Both the position numbers and the translations under genes were made by a program. A stretch of 64,000 bases of DNA from Methanospirillum hungatei JF-1 (GTDB lineage Archaea; Halobacteriota; Methanomicrobia; Methanomicrobiales; Methanospirillaceae): the NCBI RefSeq assembly GCF_000013445.1, contig NC_007796.1:1090936-1154935 (forward strand), in the 5' to 3' direction. Below, piece after piece: positions 1 through 8,976 of the stretch. How positions within the stretch are numbered: the first letter of the stretch is position 1; each line of letters starts with the position of its first letter. The notes beneath the pieces are model-generated. The model did no database searches and was not told where the DNA came from. It worked only from the letters and a program-made list of their open reading frames with translations.

Positions 1-280
1 CGTCTCCCACCTCTTCGTCCTGGGTTCTAGAGACTTCAATGACCATCTTTGCCCCAGGATGCTGGACAGAGATCTCATCAAGAATCGTAATACCATCATT
101 GGTGATGGTGACATCTCCGGTCCCATCAATGAGCATCTTATCCATTCCACGTGGACCTAAGGTGGACCGAACCGCCTCAGCAAGTGCTTTTGCTGCTGCT
201 ATATTGGAGCGCTGGGCTTCATATCCCTGTGTACGCTCGACATTCTGTTTCAGAATGATTACCGGTTGTTGAGCAAGCAT
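1..280 (-). CDS. Thermosome (group II chaperonin) subunit, N-terminal part
   Basis: The minus strand encodes the first 93 residues of a group II chaperonin, an ATP-driven cytosolic protein-folding ring; the rest lies beyond the window edge. Visible family hallmarks are the early [10 protein letters not shown] motif (about residues 42-51) and the nucleotide-binding [16 protein letters not shown] stretch (about 55-70). The ATG start at 278-280 follows a GGAGGAT ribosome-binding site, and a TATA-like tttttatatag lies at about 321-331 just upstream. The gene is monocistronic as far as can be seen. Identification is secure; which thermosome paralogue it is cannot be told from this fragment. Confidence 0.95.
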   Translation of the reverse strand, partial: MLAQQPVIILKQNVERTQGYEAQRSNIAAAKALAEAVRSTLGPRGMDKMLIDGTGDVTITNDGITILDEISVQHPGAKMVIEVSRTQDEEVGD

Positions 281-359
281 AGAATATCCTCCGTTTCAAT
301 ACAGGTGGATTTAAAGTTCTATATAAAAATTGTGAGTTCGTGTCTCATAATGAAACCGG

Positions 360-956
360 TTAGTCTATTCGGGAGACCTTAAACAGACTGTAAACCGGAA
401 CGCCGTCAATGTCTCGAATGCCGCGCTTATCAAAGAGAACACAACATGCTACAGGAACCGCACCATGCCTTTTGATATAGTTAATTACTTCCTGCAAGGT
501 TTTGCCGGAGGTGATAACATCATCCACCACTACTATTCTCTCTCCGGCATGAATGTCAAAATTACCGCTCATGGATCCGATTGGTTCATCTCCTCCGGCA
601 TGTTTGGCAGGATGATAAATACCAATTCGTACACCCTCTGTTACTGCCATCAGGGTTGCTAGCGGAATTCCGGATATGGCTATTCCCACATACACCTGGG
701 GAACGGGTCCTTCAGGGTTTTTCAGATGAAGCCGTGAGAGGAGCATCTGGGCACTCTCCACCAAAAGCTGAGATTCGCCGGATACGGCAGTCCAATCTAT
801 ATGTACATCTTTCGGGGTAGCCGCTCCTTTCTCCTGAGTCAGAAGCCAGGTCACGGTCTCCATAGAGAGGGACAATTCATCAGCAATCTGCCCGGGGCTG
901 TGACCTTCACTCCGCAGGTGCCGTGCTTTTTGTATCAACTCATCCAGGGTAGACAT
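360..956 (-). CDS. gfcR: GfcR-like HTH/phosphoribosyltransferase transcriptional regulator
   Basis: An N-terminal helix-turn-helix of about 45 residues ([18 protein letters not shown]) is fused to a type I phosphoribosyltransferase domain with the PRPP-binding loop [13 protein letters not shown] near the C-terminal third. This is the layout of archaeal PyrE-like/GfcR proteins, DNA-binding regulators with a retained PRTase fold, and not of catalytic orotate PRTase, which lacks the HTH. The frame is open up to a TTG at 977; ATG codons occur at 968 and 956. The 956 start (MSTLDELI) fits the family N-terminus best, but no strong Shine-Dalgarno decides it. It follows nob1 and prs closely, so PRPP synthesis and a PRPP-fold regulator share one transcript. 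The regulatory role is inferred from the family. Confidence 0.85.
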   Translation of the reverse strand: MSTLDELIQKARHLRSEGHSPGQIADELSLSMETVTWLLTQEKGAATPKDVHIDWTAVSGESQLLVESAQMLLSRLHLKNPEGPVPQVYVGIAISGIPLATLMAVTEGVRIGIYHPAKHAGGDEPIGSMSGNFDIHAGERIVVVDDVITSGKTLQEVINYIKRHGAVPVACCVLFDKRGIRDIDGVPVYSLFKVSRID

Positions 957-978
957 CTGAACAGACATTTTCGTCAAT

Positions 979-1473
979 CTATTTATTTTTTCGTCTTACC
1001 TGCAAACCACATATCGGACAGATAGAGTCAGCAGGCATGACATCATAATACTTCCCACACCCCGAGCACCGAAGTTTCCATATCCGCATTTCTGGCTTCT
1101 TCTGCATCATGGGATGGACATCGATATTCAGATATTGTGCGGTATTCTGGAGAGCAAAATCATCTGTACAAATTACTCCATGGACCTCGAAAGCAAGAGC
1201 AAGAAGATCAGTATCTGTTTCAGATAAGACATATCCATCTCCGGATTTCGTGGCGGCATTCCGAACAGTCATGAGAGATTTCTGATCCGGCTCTGATATG
1301 ATCAGTCCTTGTGAGAGTAATACTTCAAGTCTTGCTTTCCCCTTAAGATCCTTTAGTTCGGCGATAACCCGTGGAACAGTCATTATCTTTCCGGTAACAG
1401 GGATGGAAATAAAAAATGCGGATGTATCCAATATCAATGCCGGAAGAGAATCGTTTGTCATCAGGTAAACCAA
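979..1473 (-). CDS. nob1: NOB1-type rRNA maturation endonuclease (PIN domain + zinc ribbon)
   Basis: A PIN nuclease domain occupies residues 10-125, with acidic catalytic-type residues at D16, E39, D87/D89 and D104/D105. It is followed by a C-terminal zinc ribbon with paired cysteines C136/C139 and C152/C155. This arrangement defines archaeal Nob1, which trims the 3' end of 16S rRNA during small-subunit maturation. The length of 164 residues is normal. Translation may begin at Met5 instead of the first codon. The gene sits 3 nt downstream of prs and just upstream of the GfcR-like regulator, so the three probably form an operon. Confidence 0.9.
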   Translation of the reverse strand: MVYLMTNDSLPALILDTSAFFISIPVTGKIMTVPRVIAELKDLKGKARLEVLLSQGLIISEPDQKSLMTVRNAATKSGDGYVLSETDTDLLALAFEVHGVICTDDFALQNTAQYLNIDVHPMMQKKPEMRIWKLRCSGCGKYYDVMPADSICPICGLQVRRKNK

Positions 1474-1476
1474 AAA

Positions 1477-2316
1477 TCAGAGATATTCTGCCAGTACCTT
1501 TGCTGCTGAATAGGTACTACAGGCTCGTTCAACCGTATCACTGCAGGAGATTGAAGCAATTCCAGCACTGATGAGTCGCGTATAGGCACCAGAAGCCAGA
1601 ACACCGTGAATTCCTACGGTATGAATCGACCGAGCTCCCTGTTCATACAGCATCATTGCAGCGGTTGCCTGAGTTCCTCCGGTCGAGATAATATCATCAA
1701 GAATGACCACATCACGCCCTGCTACCGGCACTGACTTAGGTTCTATCCTGACCTGTTCCCCGGATATACGGGTCTTCTGGAGATAATCACAATCCCAATT
1801 CCCATGAGAAGCAACATCCTGTCCAAGATGAAGCGCTCCCTCATCAGGACTTAAGATGAGTGGATTTTCAAGCGATAACGTATCAATATACGCTGCTGCC
1901 GGAGTGGAAAGAGAGACATCAGTTGCTTCAGTATGGAAATAATTCAATACTGATTTTTCATGGATATTTACCGTATAGACTCGTGATACACCAATTCCAA
2001 GGATGTGAGCTATCGCTCGTGCAGAGAGGGGTTCACCAGAATTGAATTGCTTGTCCTGTCTGGCATATCCCATATAAGGAATGATGAGTGAAATGTCGGA
2101 CCCGGAATAAATATCTTTTAACAGAAGCAGCTCGACCAGATCATCACTAGTAAGAATGCTTCCACATATAATCACTTTCTCTGCGGGCTGCTCTGCACGC
2201 ACATAGATCTCTCCATCAGGAAATTTCTGCCATCTGGTATCAATTACCGGAATATTCAATGCAGTTGCGAGCCGGCCGGCAAGAACCTGAGACCGTTGCG
2301 TACTGACAACCTTCAT
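1477..2316 (-). CDS. prs: Ribose-phosphate pyrophosphokinase
   Basis: This enzyme makes PRPP from ribose-5-phosphate and ATP, feeding nucleotide, histidine and tryptophan synthesis. The sequence shows the ATP-binding YMGYARQDKQF loop (81-91), NIHEKS (117-122) and the PRPP signature DVVILDDIISTGGT (202-215). At 279 residues it has the short archaeal length. It heads a leftward operon with nob1 and gfcR. A TATA-like element (minus-strand TTTAAGTA) at 2341-2348 lies about 25 nt upstream of the start, which suggests a very short leader. Confidence 0.95.
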   Translation of the reverse strand: MKVVSTQRSQVLAGRLATALNIPVIDTRWQKFPDGEIYVRAEQPAEKVIICGSILTSDDLVELLLLKDIYSGSDISLIIPYMGYARQDKQFNSGEPLSARAIAHILGIGVSRVYTVNIHEKSVLNYFHTEATDVSLSTPAAAYIDTLSLENPLILSPDEGALHLGQDVASHGNWDCDYLQKTRISGEQVRIEPKSVPVAGRDVVILDDIISTGGTQATAAMMLYEQGARSIHTVGIHGVLASGAYTRLISAGIASISCSDTVERACSTYSAAKVLAEYL

Positions 2317-2340
2317 AATCTCATTAAGATTTGCTGAAAG

Positions 2341-2348
2341 TACTTAAA
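2341..2348 (-). promoter_or_regulatory. TATA-like promoter element for prs operon
   Basis: The minus-strand octamer TTTAAGTA lies 25-32 nt before the prs start codon. That position suits an archaeal TATA box driving a nearly leaderless transcript. It sits in the 85-bp divergent spacer shared with lonB. The call rests on motif and spacing only. Confidence 0.35.
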
Positions 2349-2401
2349 CAATTGTCCATGAAATTATTACCACGAACGGTTTTGCAGGTGTCGATATTAT
2401 A

Positions 2402-4444
2402 ATGAATCGGGTGAACGAACCATCGGAGCGAGAAATTCAACCAGATACTCCGGAAACTACCAAAGTATGGGATGTTCCGGGTATAGAACCAGTGGATACA
2501 CTGGATGATGAAACAGATGCGCCTGTTGTAAAGACTGATACTTCAGCTGCATCTGAAGAGAAAGAACCCCAGATACCAGTAGATGATGGCTCGTCACGGT
2601 CGGTTACTGTCCCTGAAAAACTCATTGATCAGGTAATCGGACAGGAACATGCGGTAGAGGTAATCAGAAAAGCAGCAATCCAGCGCAGACATGTCATGAT
2701 GATCGGGACTCCGGGTACAGGTAAGTCCATGCTGGCAAAGGCAATGGCTGAGCTGCTTCCAAAGGAAGAGATGCAGGATATTCTTGCATATCCAAACTCT
2801 GACGATCAAAATGAACCTATCATCAGAACTGTGAAATCCGGCCGTGGCAAAGAGATTGTCACTGCTCATAAAGCAGAAGCGAAAAAGAAGATACAGTTCA
2901 GAAATACCCTCATCATGATCCTGATGATCGGTATCATCGGGTATGCTTTTATCACCTACCAGTGGCTGATGGGTATTATTGCTGCAGCATTTATCTTCAT
3001 GGCTCTGCGGTATGCCACTCCCAGGGAAGAACAGATGGTCCCTAAACTTCTGGTCTCCAATGATAAGACAACAACAGCACCTTTTGTCGATGCGACCGGA
3101 TCACATGCCGGTGCTCTTCTCGGAGATGTCCGCCATGATCCCTTCCAGTCTGGAGGACTTGAGACTCCTGCACATGACCGGGTTGAGGCAGGGGCCATTC
3201 ATCGTGCACATAAGGGAGTTCTCTTTATTGATGAAATTAATACCCTGGGTCTTCCTTCACAACAGAGTCTCCTGACCGCAATGCAGGAAGGACAGTTCGC
3301 AATCACCGGTCAGAGTGAACGTTCATCAGGAGCAATGGTCAGGACTGAACCAGTCCCATGTGATTTTGTCATGGTCGCAGCAGGTAATCTTGACGCTATT
3401 GAAGGGATGCATCCGGCCCTGAGATCCCGTATCAGAGGAAACGGTTATGAGATCTATATGGAAGATACCATGCCCGATACTCCTGAAAACCGGGAAAAAT
3501 TTATCAGATTTATCGCGCAGGAGATCAAAAATGATGGTATGATCCCTCACTTTGACCGGACTGCCATTGATGAAGTCATCCATGAAGCCAAACGACGTTC
3601 AAACCGGAAAGGCTACCTGACCCTGAAACTTCGGGACATGGGGGGTCTTATCAGGGTTGCCGGTGATCTTGCACGACAGGAGGGTGCAGAGCTTACAACC
3701 AGACGCCATGTTCTTGAAGCCAAGAAAACTGCCCGTTCCATTGAAGATCAGATATCCGGTCAGATGATACGAAGAACACGTGAATATGAACTTGCTGTCG
3801 TTGAAGGGACTGAGATCGGACGGGTGAACGGTCTTGCAGTCATGGGGAGTGATGCTGGATCCGTCCTCCCGATTATGGCTGCAATTACTCCGGCACAAGG
3901 TGATGGTGGTAACATCATCGCAACAGGACTTCTTAAAGAAATTGCACAGGAGTCAATCAAGAACGTAGGAGCCATCCTGAAGAGATTTACAGGAAAAGAT
4001 ATTAGAAATATTGATATTCATATCCAGTTTATCGGAACATACCAGGGGGTGGAGGGTGATTCTGCTTCAATTACGGTTGCCACAGCAGCTATCAGTGCGC
4101 TAGAATCAATCCCGGTCAGACAAGACATCGCAATGACCGGGTCCCTCTCAGTCAGAGGAGATGTCCTTCCGGTCGGAGGCGTCACCTACAAGATTGAAGC
4201 AGCAGCACGGGCAGGTATCAGGACAGTCCTCATACCAAAGGCAAATCTTGGTGATGTTCTCATTGAGGATGAATTTTTATCAACCATTGAGATCATTCCG
4301 GTAGAAAAGATAGATGAGGTACTCAAGATTGCCCTGGTTCCTGACAACCGTGAGATGTTCCTTGATAAGCTGAAAACAATCGCATGGTCCACAACCCGTT
4401 CGATTCTGGGAACTGATATTTCTGCACCCCGGACGGTAGTCTGA
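2402..4444 (+). CDS. lonB: Archaeal membrane-anchored Lon protease (LonB)
   Basis: This is an ATP-dependent protease of the archaeal LonB type: an AAA+ module interrupted by two transmembrane helices, then a Ser-Lys protease domain facing the cytosol. Walker A GTPGTGKS is at 102-109, two hydrophobic helices at about 168-204, Walker B GVLFIDEI at 272-279, the catalytic Ser in EGDSAS at S554 and the partner Lys in VTYKIEA at K597. Residues 1-70 form an acidic, low-complexity tail. LonB normally degrades damaged or regulatory membrane and soluble proteins. Its stop overlaps the ATG of tldD by one base, so the two are probably co-transcribed. Confidence 0.96.
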   Translation: MNRVNEPSEREIQPDTPETTKVWDVPGIEPVDTLDDETDAPVVKTDTSAASEEKEPQIPVDDGSSRSVTVPEKLIDQVIGQEHAVEVIRKAAIQRRHVMMIGTPGTGKSMLAKAMAELLPKEEMQDILAYPNSDDQNEPIIRTVKSGRGKEIVTAHKAEAKKKIQFRNTLIMILMIGIIGYAFITYQWLMGIIAAAFIFMALRYATPREEQMVPKLLVSNDKTTTAPFVDATGSHAGALLGDVRHDPFQSGGLETPAHDRVEAGAIHRAHKGVLFIDEINTLGLPSQQSLLTAMQEGQFAITGQSERSSGAMVRTEPVPCDFVMVAAGNLDAIEGMHPALRSRIRGNGYEIYMEDTMPDTPENREKFIRFIAQEIKNDGMIPHFDRTAIDEVIHEAKRRSNRKGYLTLKLRDMGGLIRVAGDLARQEGAELTTRRHVLEAKKTARSIEDQISGQMIRRTREYELAVVEGTEIGRVNGLAVMGSDAGSVLPIMAAITPAQGDGGNIIATGLLKEIAQESIKNVGAILKRFTGKDIRNIDIHIQFIGTYQGVEGDSASITVATAAISALESIPVRQDIAMTGSLSVRGDVLPVGGVTYKIEAAARAGIRTVLIPKANLGDVLIEDEFLSTIEIIPVEKIDEVLKIALVPDNREMFLDKLKTIAWSTTRSILGTDISAPRTVV

Positions 4445-5778
4445 TGTCTCTCCCGTACCGTTACTACGATGTCCGCAGGGTTACCGGAGAGGTTACCCAG
4501 ATTGACGTGGACAATGGAAGAGTGGAACAAGCAGGCTCCTCATTTTTTGATAAAGCAGTCATCAGGGTTCTTGGAGAAAAGGGATGGGGAATACTCTCCG
4601 TATCTGGCGAAGAGGCTGAGTTTGAAACCCTTCCGGAGTCCTTCATTCAGGAAGCATATGCTGCATCACAGGTTACGAACATACATATCCCGATTCAGGA
4701 GACACCATCTCACCTCCATGTTGTACCTGCGATGAAAGAAAATCCGGCAGACGTAAGTCTTGATGAGAAAGTTACTATCCTGCTTGATATGTATAAGGCA
4801 ACGAACGGGCAGGATATTGTCAGCCGTCGGATTAACTATATCGAAAAAGATGAAACGGTTTCATTCTCCGATTGTCTTGGTCATGCATACACCTATCACC
4901 TGTGCAGATGCGGTTTTTCAGTCCTTGCTGTCGCATCACGTGCAGGCATTGTCCAGATGGGATACGAACGGGATCATACCATATCCGGCCTGAACATACG
5001 GCATCGACAGGATCTTGCCAGAGAAGCAACAGAACGCGCCCAAAAACTCCTTGATGCAAAACCGGCGAAAGGAGGAGTGATGAGGGTAGTTCTGGATCCA
5101 GAACTTGCCGGGGTTTTTGCTCATGAAGCAGTCGGTCATGCCTCAGAAGGAGACCTGGTGAAAGAGGGAAGCTCCATTTTGAAAGGAAAGATCAACGAAC
5201 AGATTGGATCAACACTCCTCACGATAGTTGATGATCCATCACTCCCGCAATTTGGTTTTTGTCCGGTGGATGACGAAGGAACAGAGACAAAACGGACAGA
5301 GATAATCAAAAATGGGATATTGTCTGCATATCTTCATTCCAAAGAGACACTTGCATCCGTAGGTGACGGGGTTGCAGGTCATTGCCGGGGGATGCCGGGT
5401 GTTGAGCCGATTGTCAGGATGAGTAATACCTTTATTGAAAACGGTGATTCTACCTATGATGAGATCATCTCCGAATGCAGATCAGGAATCCTACTCAAGG
5501 GATCACGGGGAGGTCAGGTAGACCCCGGACGGGGGATGTTCCAGTTTAATGCTGAGTATGGATTTCTGATTGAAAACGGAGAATGCACCACTATGGTTCG
5601 TGATGTTTCCCTGTCCGGAGAGATATTACAGACCCTGCATACCATCTCCCTTATCGGTAATGATCTGGCGCTGCATCCGGGATATTGTGGTAAAGGTGGA
5701 CAGACAGTTCCGGTTACCGATGGGGCGCCACATCTTCTGCTTGACAATGCAGTAGTAGGAGGGTGTGAAATTGATTGA
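4444..5778 (+). CDS. tldD: TldD-like metalloprotease subunit
   Basis: A TldD/PmbA-family protein carrying the zinc-binding HExxxH motif (HEAVGH, 227-232), which marks the catalytic TldD subunit. TldD and TldE (PmbA) form a heterodimeric protease that degrades unfolded or linear peptides. The glycine-rich GGQVDPGRGMFQFNAEYG segment in the last quarter is typical of the family. The gene overlaps lonB upstream by 1 nt and pmbA downstream by 14 nt, forming a protein-turnover operon. Length (444 residues) is normal. Confidence 0.94.
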   Translation: MSLPYRYYDVRRVTGEVTQIDVDNGRVEQAGSSFFDKAVIRVLGEKGWGILSVSGEEAEFETLPESFIQEAYAASQVTNIHIPIQETPSHLHVVPAMKENPADVSLDEKVTILLDMYKATNGQDIVSRRINYIEKDETVSFSDCLGHAYTYHLCRCGFSVLAVASRAGIVQMGYERDHTISGLNIRHRQDLAREATERAQKLLDAKPAKGGVMRVVLDPELAGVFAHEAVGHASEGDLVKEGSSILKGKINEQIGSTLLTIVDDPSLPQFGFCPVDDEGTETKRTEIIKNGILSAYLHSKETLASVGDGVAGHCRGMPGVEPIVRMSNTFIENGDSTYDEIISECRSGILLKGSRGGQVDPGRGMFQFNAEYGFLIENGECTTMVRDVSLSGEILQTLHTISLIGNDLALHPGYCGKGGQTVPVTDGAPHLLLDNAVVGGCEID

Positions 5779-7054
5779 AGATATTCTCCGGGCTGCAAAA
5801 CAGGTTGCTGATGAGGCTGAGGTTTTCTATGCTCATAGTGAATCAATTGCTGCAGATCTGAAACGGGATAGTATTGCCATCGGAAGTAAATCCAAAGGAT
5901 CCGGCATTATCATCCGGATTATTAAAGATGGAAAGATTGGAGTATCCTGTACAGATAATCCAAAGACATGGAAGAACTGTCTTGAAGCAGCATGTGCCAG
6001 TGCCAGGTTTTCTGATCCTCTTCCCTGGAAAGGGCTTCCAGGGCCTGAAGAAGTAAACCAGAAACCCCTCGCCCTTGACAAACGGATAACTACCGATCCG
6101 GCCCTCGTTATTGATCTTATCAACCGGCTGAAGACAGGTGCTGAGGCATATACTGCAGATATCACCTCAGGATCAGCATCGGTCGCTATATCAGAACATA
6201 CCATTGCAAATAGTAATGGTTTATTTTATAGTACTACCGGAACACAGGTTCATGTCAGTCTGGAGATGATTGCCGGTCAGTCCACAGGCTATGAATCTGA
6301 TACGGCATGGAACCTTGACATAATAGATCCTGAAAAAACCGGGAAAGAAGCCGCCTTTTTTGCAGCCCGTGGTCAGGGAGGAGAAGAGATAGAAACAGGG
6401 ATTTACGACGTGGTTCTCTCACCAATGGCAATTTCCCAGCTCCTTGATGCTGCAGTCATCCCTGCACTTTCAGGAAGAAATGTTCATACCGGACGTTCGG
6501 TTTTTGCCGGAAAAATGGGAGAGCATGTTGCAGGGGATACGATTTCTCTGATTGATGATCCAATGGACTCACGAGGGGTTGCCAACTGTGCATGGGATGG
6601 TGAAGGAATGCCTGTCCGGAAGATTCCATTCATAGAGAACGGTATTCTTCGATCATTTGCCTATGACTTGAGAACAGCATACCGGTACGGGGAAAATCCT
6701 ACAGCCAGTGCTGTTCGGACCGGTCAATCCGGTGCTCCGGCTATCGGAAACCATAATCTCATACTGAAAGGACCCGAATATGATATTCTTTCTGATAAAT
6801 CTGTATATGTACATGACCTTATCGGTGCACATACTGCAAACCCCATGTCAGGCGATTTCTCAGTAGAACTCTCATCACCTTTCTTTGCATATGATGGAGA
6901 ACTTCAGGAGCCAATTAGGACCGGGATGATCTCCGGAAATATCTTTGATATCCTCCATAAAATTCAGGGGTGTAGCACGGATACCCGAACACTTGGTTCA
7001 ACTATTGTGCCTTCTGTCAGATTATCAGGCATTTCTGTCATCGGGAGAGGATAA
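5765..7054 (+). CDS. pmbA: TldE/PmbA-like subunit
   Basis: The second subunit of the TldD/TldE protease. It has the PmbA fold and length (429 residues) but no HExxxH, as expected of the non-catalytic partner. The C-terminal region has the family pattern GNHNLILKGP...ANPMSGDFSVELSSPFF. It overlaps tldD by 14 nt, implying coupled translation, and its stop abuts the aroD start. Function is inferred from the partner and family. Confidence 0.93.
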   Translation: MKLIEDILRAAKQVADEAEVFYAHSESIAADLKRDSIAIGSKSKGSGIIIRIIKDGKIGVSCTDNPKTWKNCLEAACASARFSDPLPWKGLPGPEEVNQKPLALDKRITTDPALVIDLINRLKTGAEAYTADITSGSASVAISEHTIANSNGLFYSTTGTQVHVSLEMIAGQSTGYESDTAWNLDIIDPEKTGKEAAFFAARGQGGEEIETGIYDVVLSPMAISQLLDAAVIPALSGRNVHTGRSVFAGKMGEHVAGDTISLIDDPMDSRGVANCAWDGEGMPVRKIPFIENGILRSFAYDLRTAYRYGENPTASAVRTGQSGAPAIGNHNLILKGPEYDILSDKSVYVHDLIGAHTANPMSGDFSVELSSPFFAYDGELQEPIRTGMISGNIFDILHKIQGCSTDTRTLGSTIVPSVRLSGISVIGRG

Positions 7055-7825
7055 ATGACATCCGATGCACTAAAGGCAGATCCCAACCGGCTTATAAAAA
7101 TTATCGCATCTTTATCAAGTACCCGTGAATTACTCTCACCAGAGGTTACCAAGGCCGATGCATTGGAAATCAGACTGGATTTAATTACCGAGCCGATCGA
7201 TGATGCATTACACTCACTTCGGACCTCCTTTCAGGGCCCGATGGTACTCACTGTCCGGAGTAGTGATGAAGGAGGGGCATATGCAGGAGGGTCGGCAGGG
7301 CTGTGGAAGAAATTAGAACCTTATATCGGACTTGTAGATATTATTGATCTGGAAATCAGATTTAAGGACCATGCCCCACAGGTGAAAGAGCACAATAAAG
7401 CCATAATAGCGTCCTGCCACCAGAACCGGATGCCTGATGATGATGAAATGCAAGCTCTTATAGAAGAGCTTCATTCTTTTGGCGATATTGTAAAAATTGC
7501 TGTACAGCCTCAGACAAAAGAAGATGTCATCAGACTTCTGAAAATTACTGCTGCTTGTCCCTACCCTATTATTATGAGTGTAACCGGAACTGTATATCGA
7601 TATGCCAGGCCTCTGCTCTGTCTTTTTGGCTCTCTATATACCTATTGTTACATCCATAGCGAGACTTCACCCGGCCAATATAGTCTTCGTGAAATGCAAC
7701 TTCTTGCCCATCTGCTCAGCCCTGGATTTGTCGATCCCTGGTTTGAAGGAAGACCGGTCAGGTCAGGAGATGCATCTGGCTATTATGAACGGGCTGAACA
7801 GTATAGGAAACATCTCGAATTTTAA
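7055..7825 (+). CDS. aroD: 3-dehydroquinate dehydratase, type I
   Basis: Converts 3-dehydroquinate to 3-dehydroshikimate by the type I Schiff-base mechanism in aromatic amino-acid synthesis. Recognisable active-site segments are ADALEIRLDL (Glu and Arg), the histidine in IIASCHQN, the Schiff-base lysine in DIVKIAV, and the C-terminal FGSLYT...SPGQYSLREM loop. The 256-residue length is a little above the family core. It starts directly after the pmbA stop (taAATG arrangement), so it rides on the protease operon although the functions are unrelated. Confidence 0.9.
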   Translation: MTSDALKADPNRLIKIIASLSSTRELLSPEVTKADALEIRLDLITEPIDDALHSLRTSFQGPMVLTVRSSDEGGAYAGGSAGLWKKLEPYIGLVDIIDLEIRFKDHAPQVKEHNKAIIASCHQNRMPDDDEMQALIEELHSFGDIVKIAVQPQTKEDVIRLLKITAACPYPIIMSVTGTVYRYARPLLCLFGSLYTYCYIHSETSPGQYSLREMQLLAHLLSPGFVDPWFEGRPVRSGDASGYYERAEQYRKHLEF

Positions 7826-7840
7826 TGAATTCACTTTTTC

Positions 7841-8101
7841 ATGAGGACGACACACCGGATACTACTTCGTATCTGGTATGACCCGGCATGCGATTTCTCA
7901 AAAGTAGTCATTGGATATCTGAACCGGGGGGCCAGTGGAAATTGTTCTACAATACATGGCTCTGAAGTTACAAGACTTGAAAACCGGTATATTGTTATAA
8001 ACCATCATTTTGCATATGAGGAAGAGGTGTACATCCCGTACCACCGGATCTGGTGGATAACCTATGATAGCCGGATGATCTGGTCTCGTACTCATAGATA
8101 G
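7841..8101 (+). CDS. DUF504 / UPF0248 protein (MJ1316-like)
   Basis: An 86-residue basic protein matching the DUF504 family pattern: RILLRIWYDP near the N-terminus, a central HGSEVTRL segment and the C-terminal IPYHRIWWITYDSRMIW. Members occur widely in archaea and are described as MJ1316-type domains with a proposed RNA-end-related role; the cellular function is not established. It lies 15 nt after aroD on the same strand and is probably the last gene of that transcript. Confidence 0.8.
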   Translation: MRTTHRILLRIWYDPACDFSKVVIGYLNRGASGNCSTIHGSEVTRLENRYIVINHHFAYEEEVYIPYHRIWWITYDSRMIWSRTHR

Positions 8102-8231
8102 ATATACAGACTCTGATTGAATAACTTGCAATATCCTTTTTCAGACCCTCCAGTTAAATCTGAATCTTCCTCAAACCTGATAAGGCCGCACACAAATATA
8201 GTACATATACGGGATGCGATAGGGATCTGAA

Positions 8232-8975
8232 ATGCAAATAACTTCTTTCCTGTTCATCCTGGTATGTGCATGTATTATTCTTATCTCTCACACGTGTGCA
8301 TATCAGGATGAGAACATGGAAAATACTCATCCATCTGACCTCATCCAATTAAAAGAACTTCAGGATGAGGTCATTATTGGTGATAAAATCACACTTACGG
8401 GCCAGATTGACCGGTCATTATTCGGAACACAACCATCTGATGTAATAATCCTCATTACTGCGCCTTCTGGTTCACATGCCGACACCTTCATGCTGGCAAA
8501 ACCTACATCAAACGGGACTTTCAGATATAACCAGATAGCTGATGTTGGCGGGGACTGGGGTTTTGAAGCATTGTATACCGGAATATACAGTGAAAAAGTT
8601 TCGGTTCTTGCAGTTCCGGGTAATGAACCTAAAAAGACTGCATTAACATTAAGCGGCTGGCCTACGTTTCCGAAAACCGGTGATTATGTCACTTTTAAAG
8701 GTCGGTTAACAGACAGTGAAGGGAAAGGCATTCCACATAAAGAGATCTTGTACAGGCTTGCTTCAAGCCCGGTCGGATGTCTTGGTGGATGCGCATTTGG
8801 TGGAATGCTTGAATGGAGGGAAGCAGGATCTGTTACAACAGACCTCAGCGGAGAATATTCATTCAGTCTTCCGGTTGTTGAGAGTGGAACTGTGCAGATT
8901 GAAGCGGTATTTTCCGGTGATGAAGGATATAGTGCAACCTCCTCAAGAGTACTGAAAATTACGGTATACGAATAA
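8232..8975 (+). CDS. Exported Ig-like/carboxypeptidase-regulatory-like domain protein
   Basis: I cannot name this protein. It starts with a signal peptide (MQITSFLFILVCACIILI), and the mature part is built from two beta-rich modules that read like Ig-like or carboxypeptidase-regulatory domains. These are ITLTGQI...SNGTFRYNQIAD...GDWGFEALYTG and VTFKGRLTDSEGKGIPHKEI...LSGEYSFSLPVVESGTVQIEAVFSG. A CLGGC pair lies in the second module. It probably sits on the cell surface. The 259-residue protein at 12449-13228 has the same build, so the two flank copA as related surface proteins. Confidence 0.7.
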   Translation: MQITSFLFILVCACIILISHTCAYQDENMENTHPSDLIQLKELQDEVIIGDKITLTGQIDRSLFGTQPSDVIILITAPSGSHADTFMLAKPTSNGTFRYNQIADVGGDWGFEALYTGIYSEKVSVLAVPGNEPKKTALTLSGWPTFPKTGDYVTFKGRLTDSEGKGIPHKEILYRLASSPVGCLGGCAFGGMLEWREAGSVTTDLSGEYSFSLPVVESGTVQIEAVFSGDEGYSATSSRVLKITVYE

Positions 8976-8976
8976 A

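Noticed and set aside
7597-7844. Plus-strand 80-residue frame at the end of aroD
   Set aside because: It is an out-of-frame reading of aroD, whose C-terminal active-site loop is clearly encoded in the main frame.
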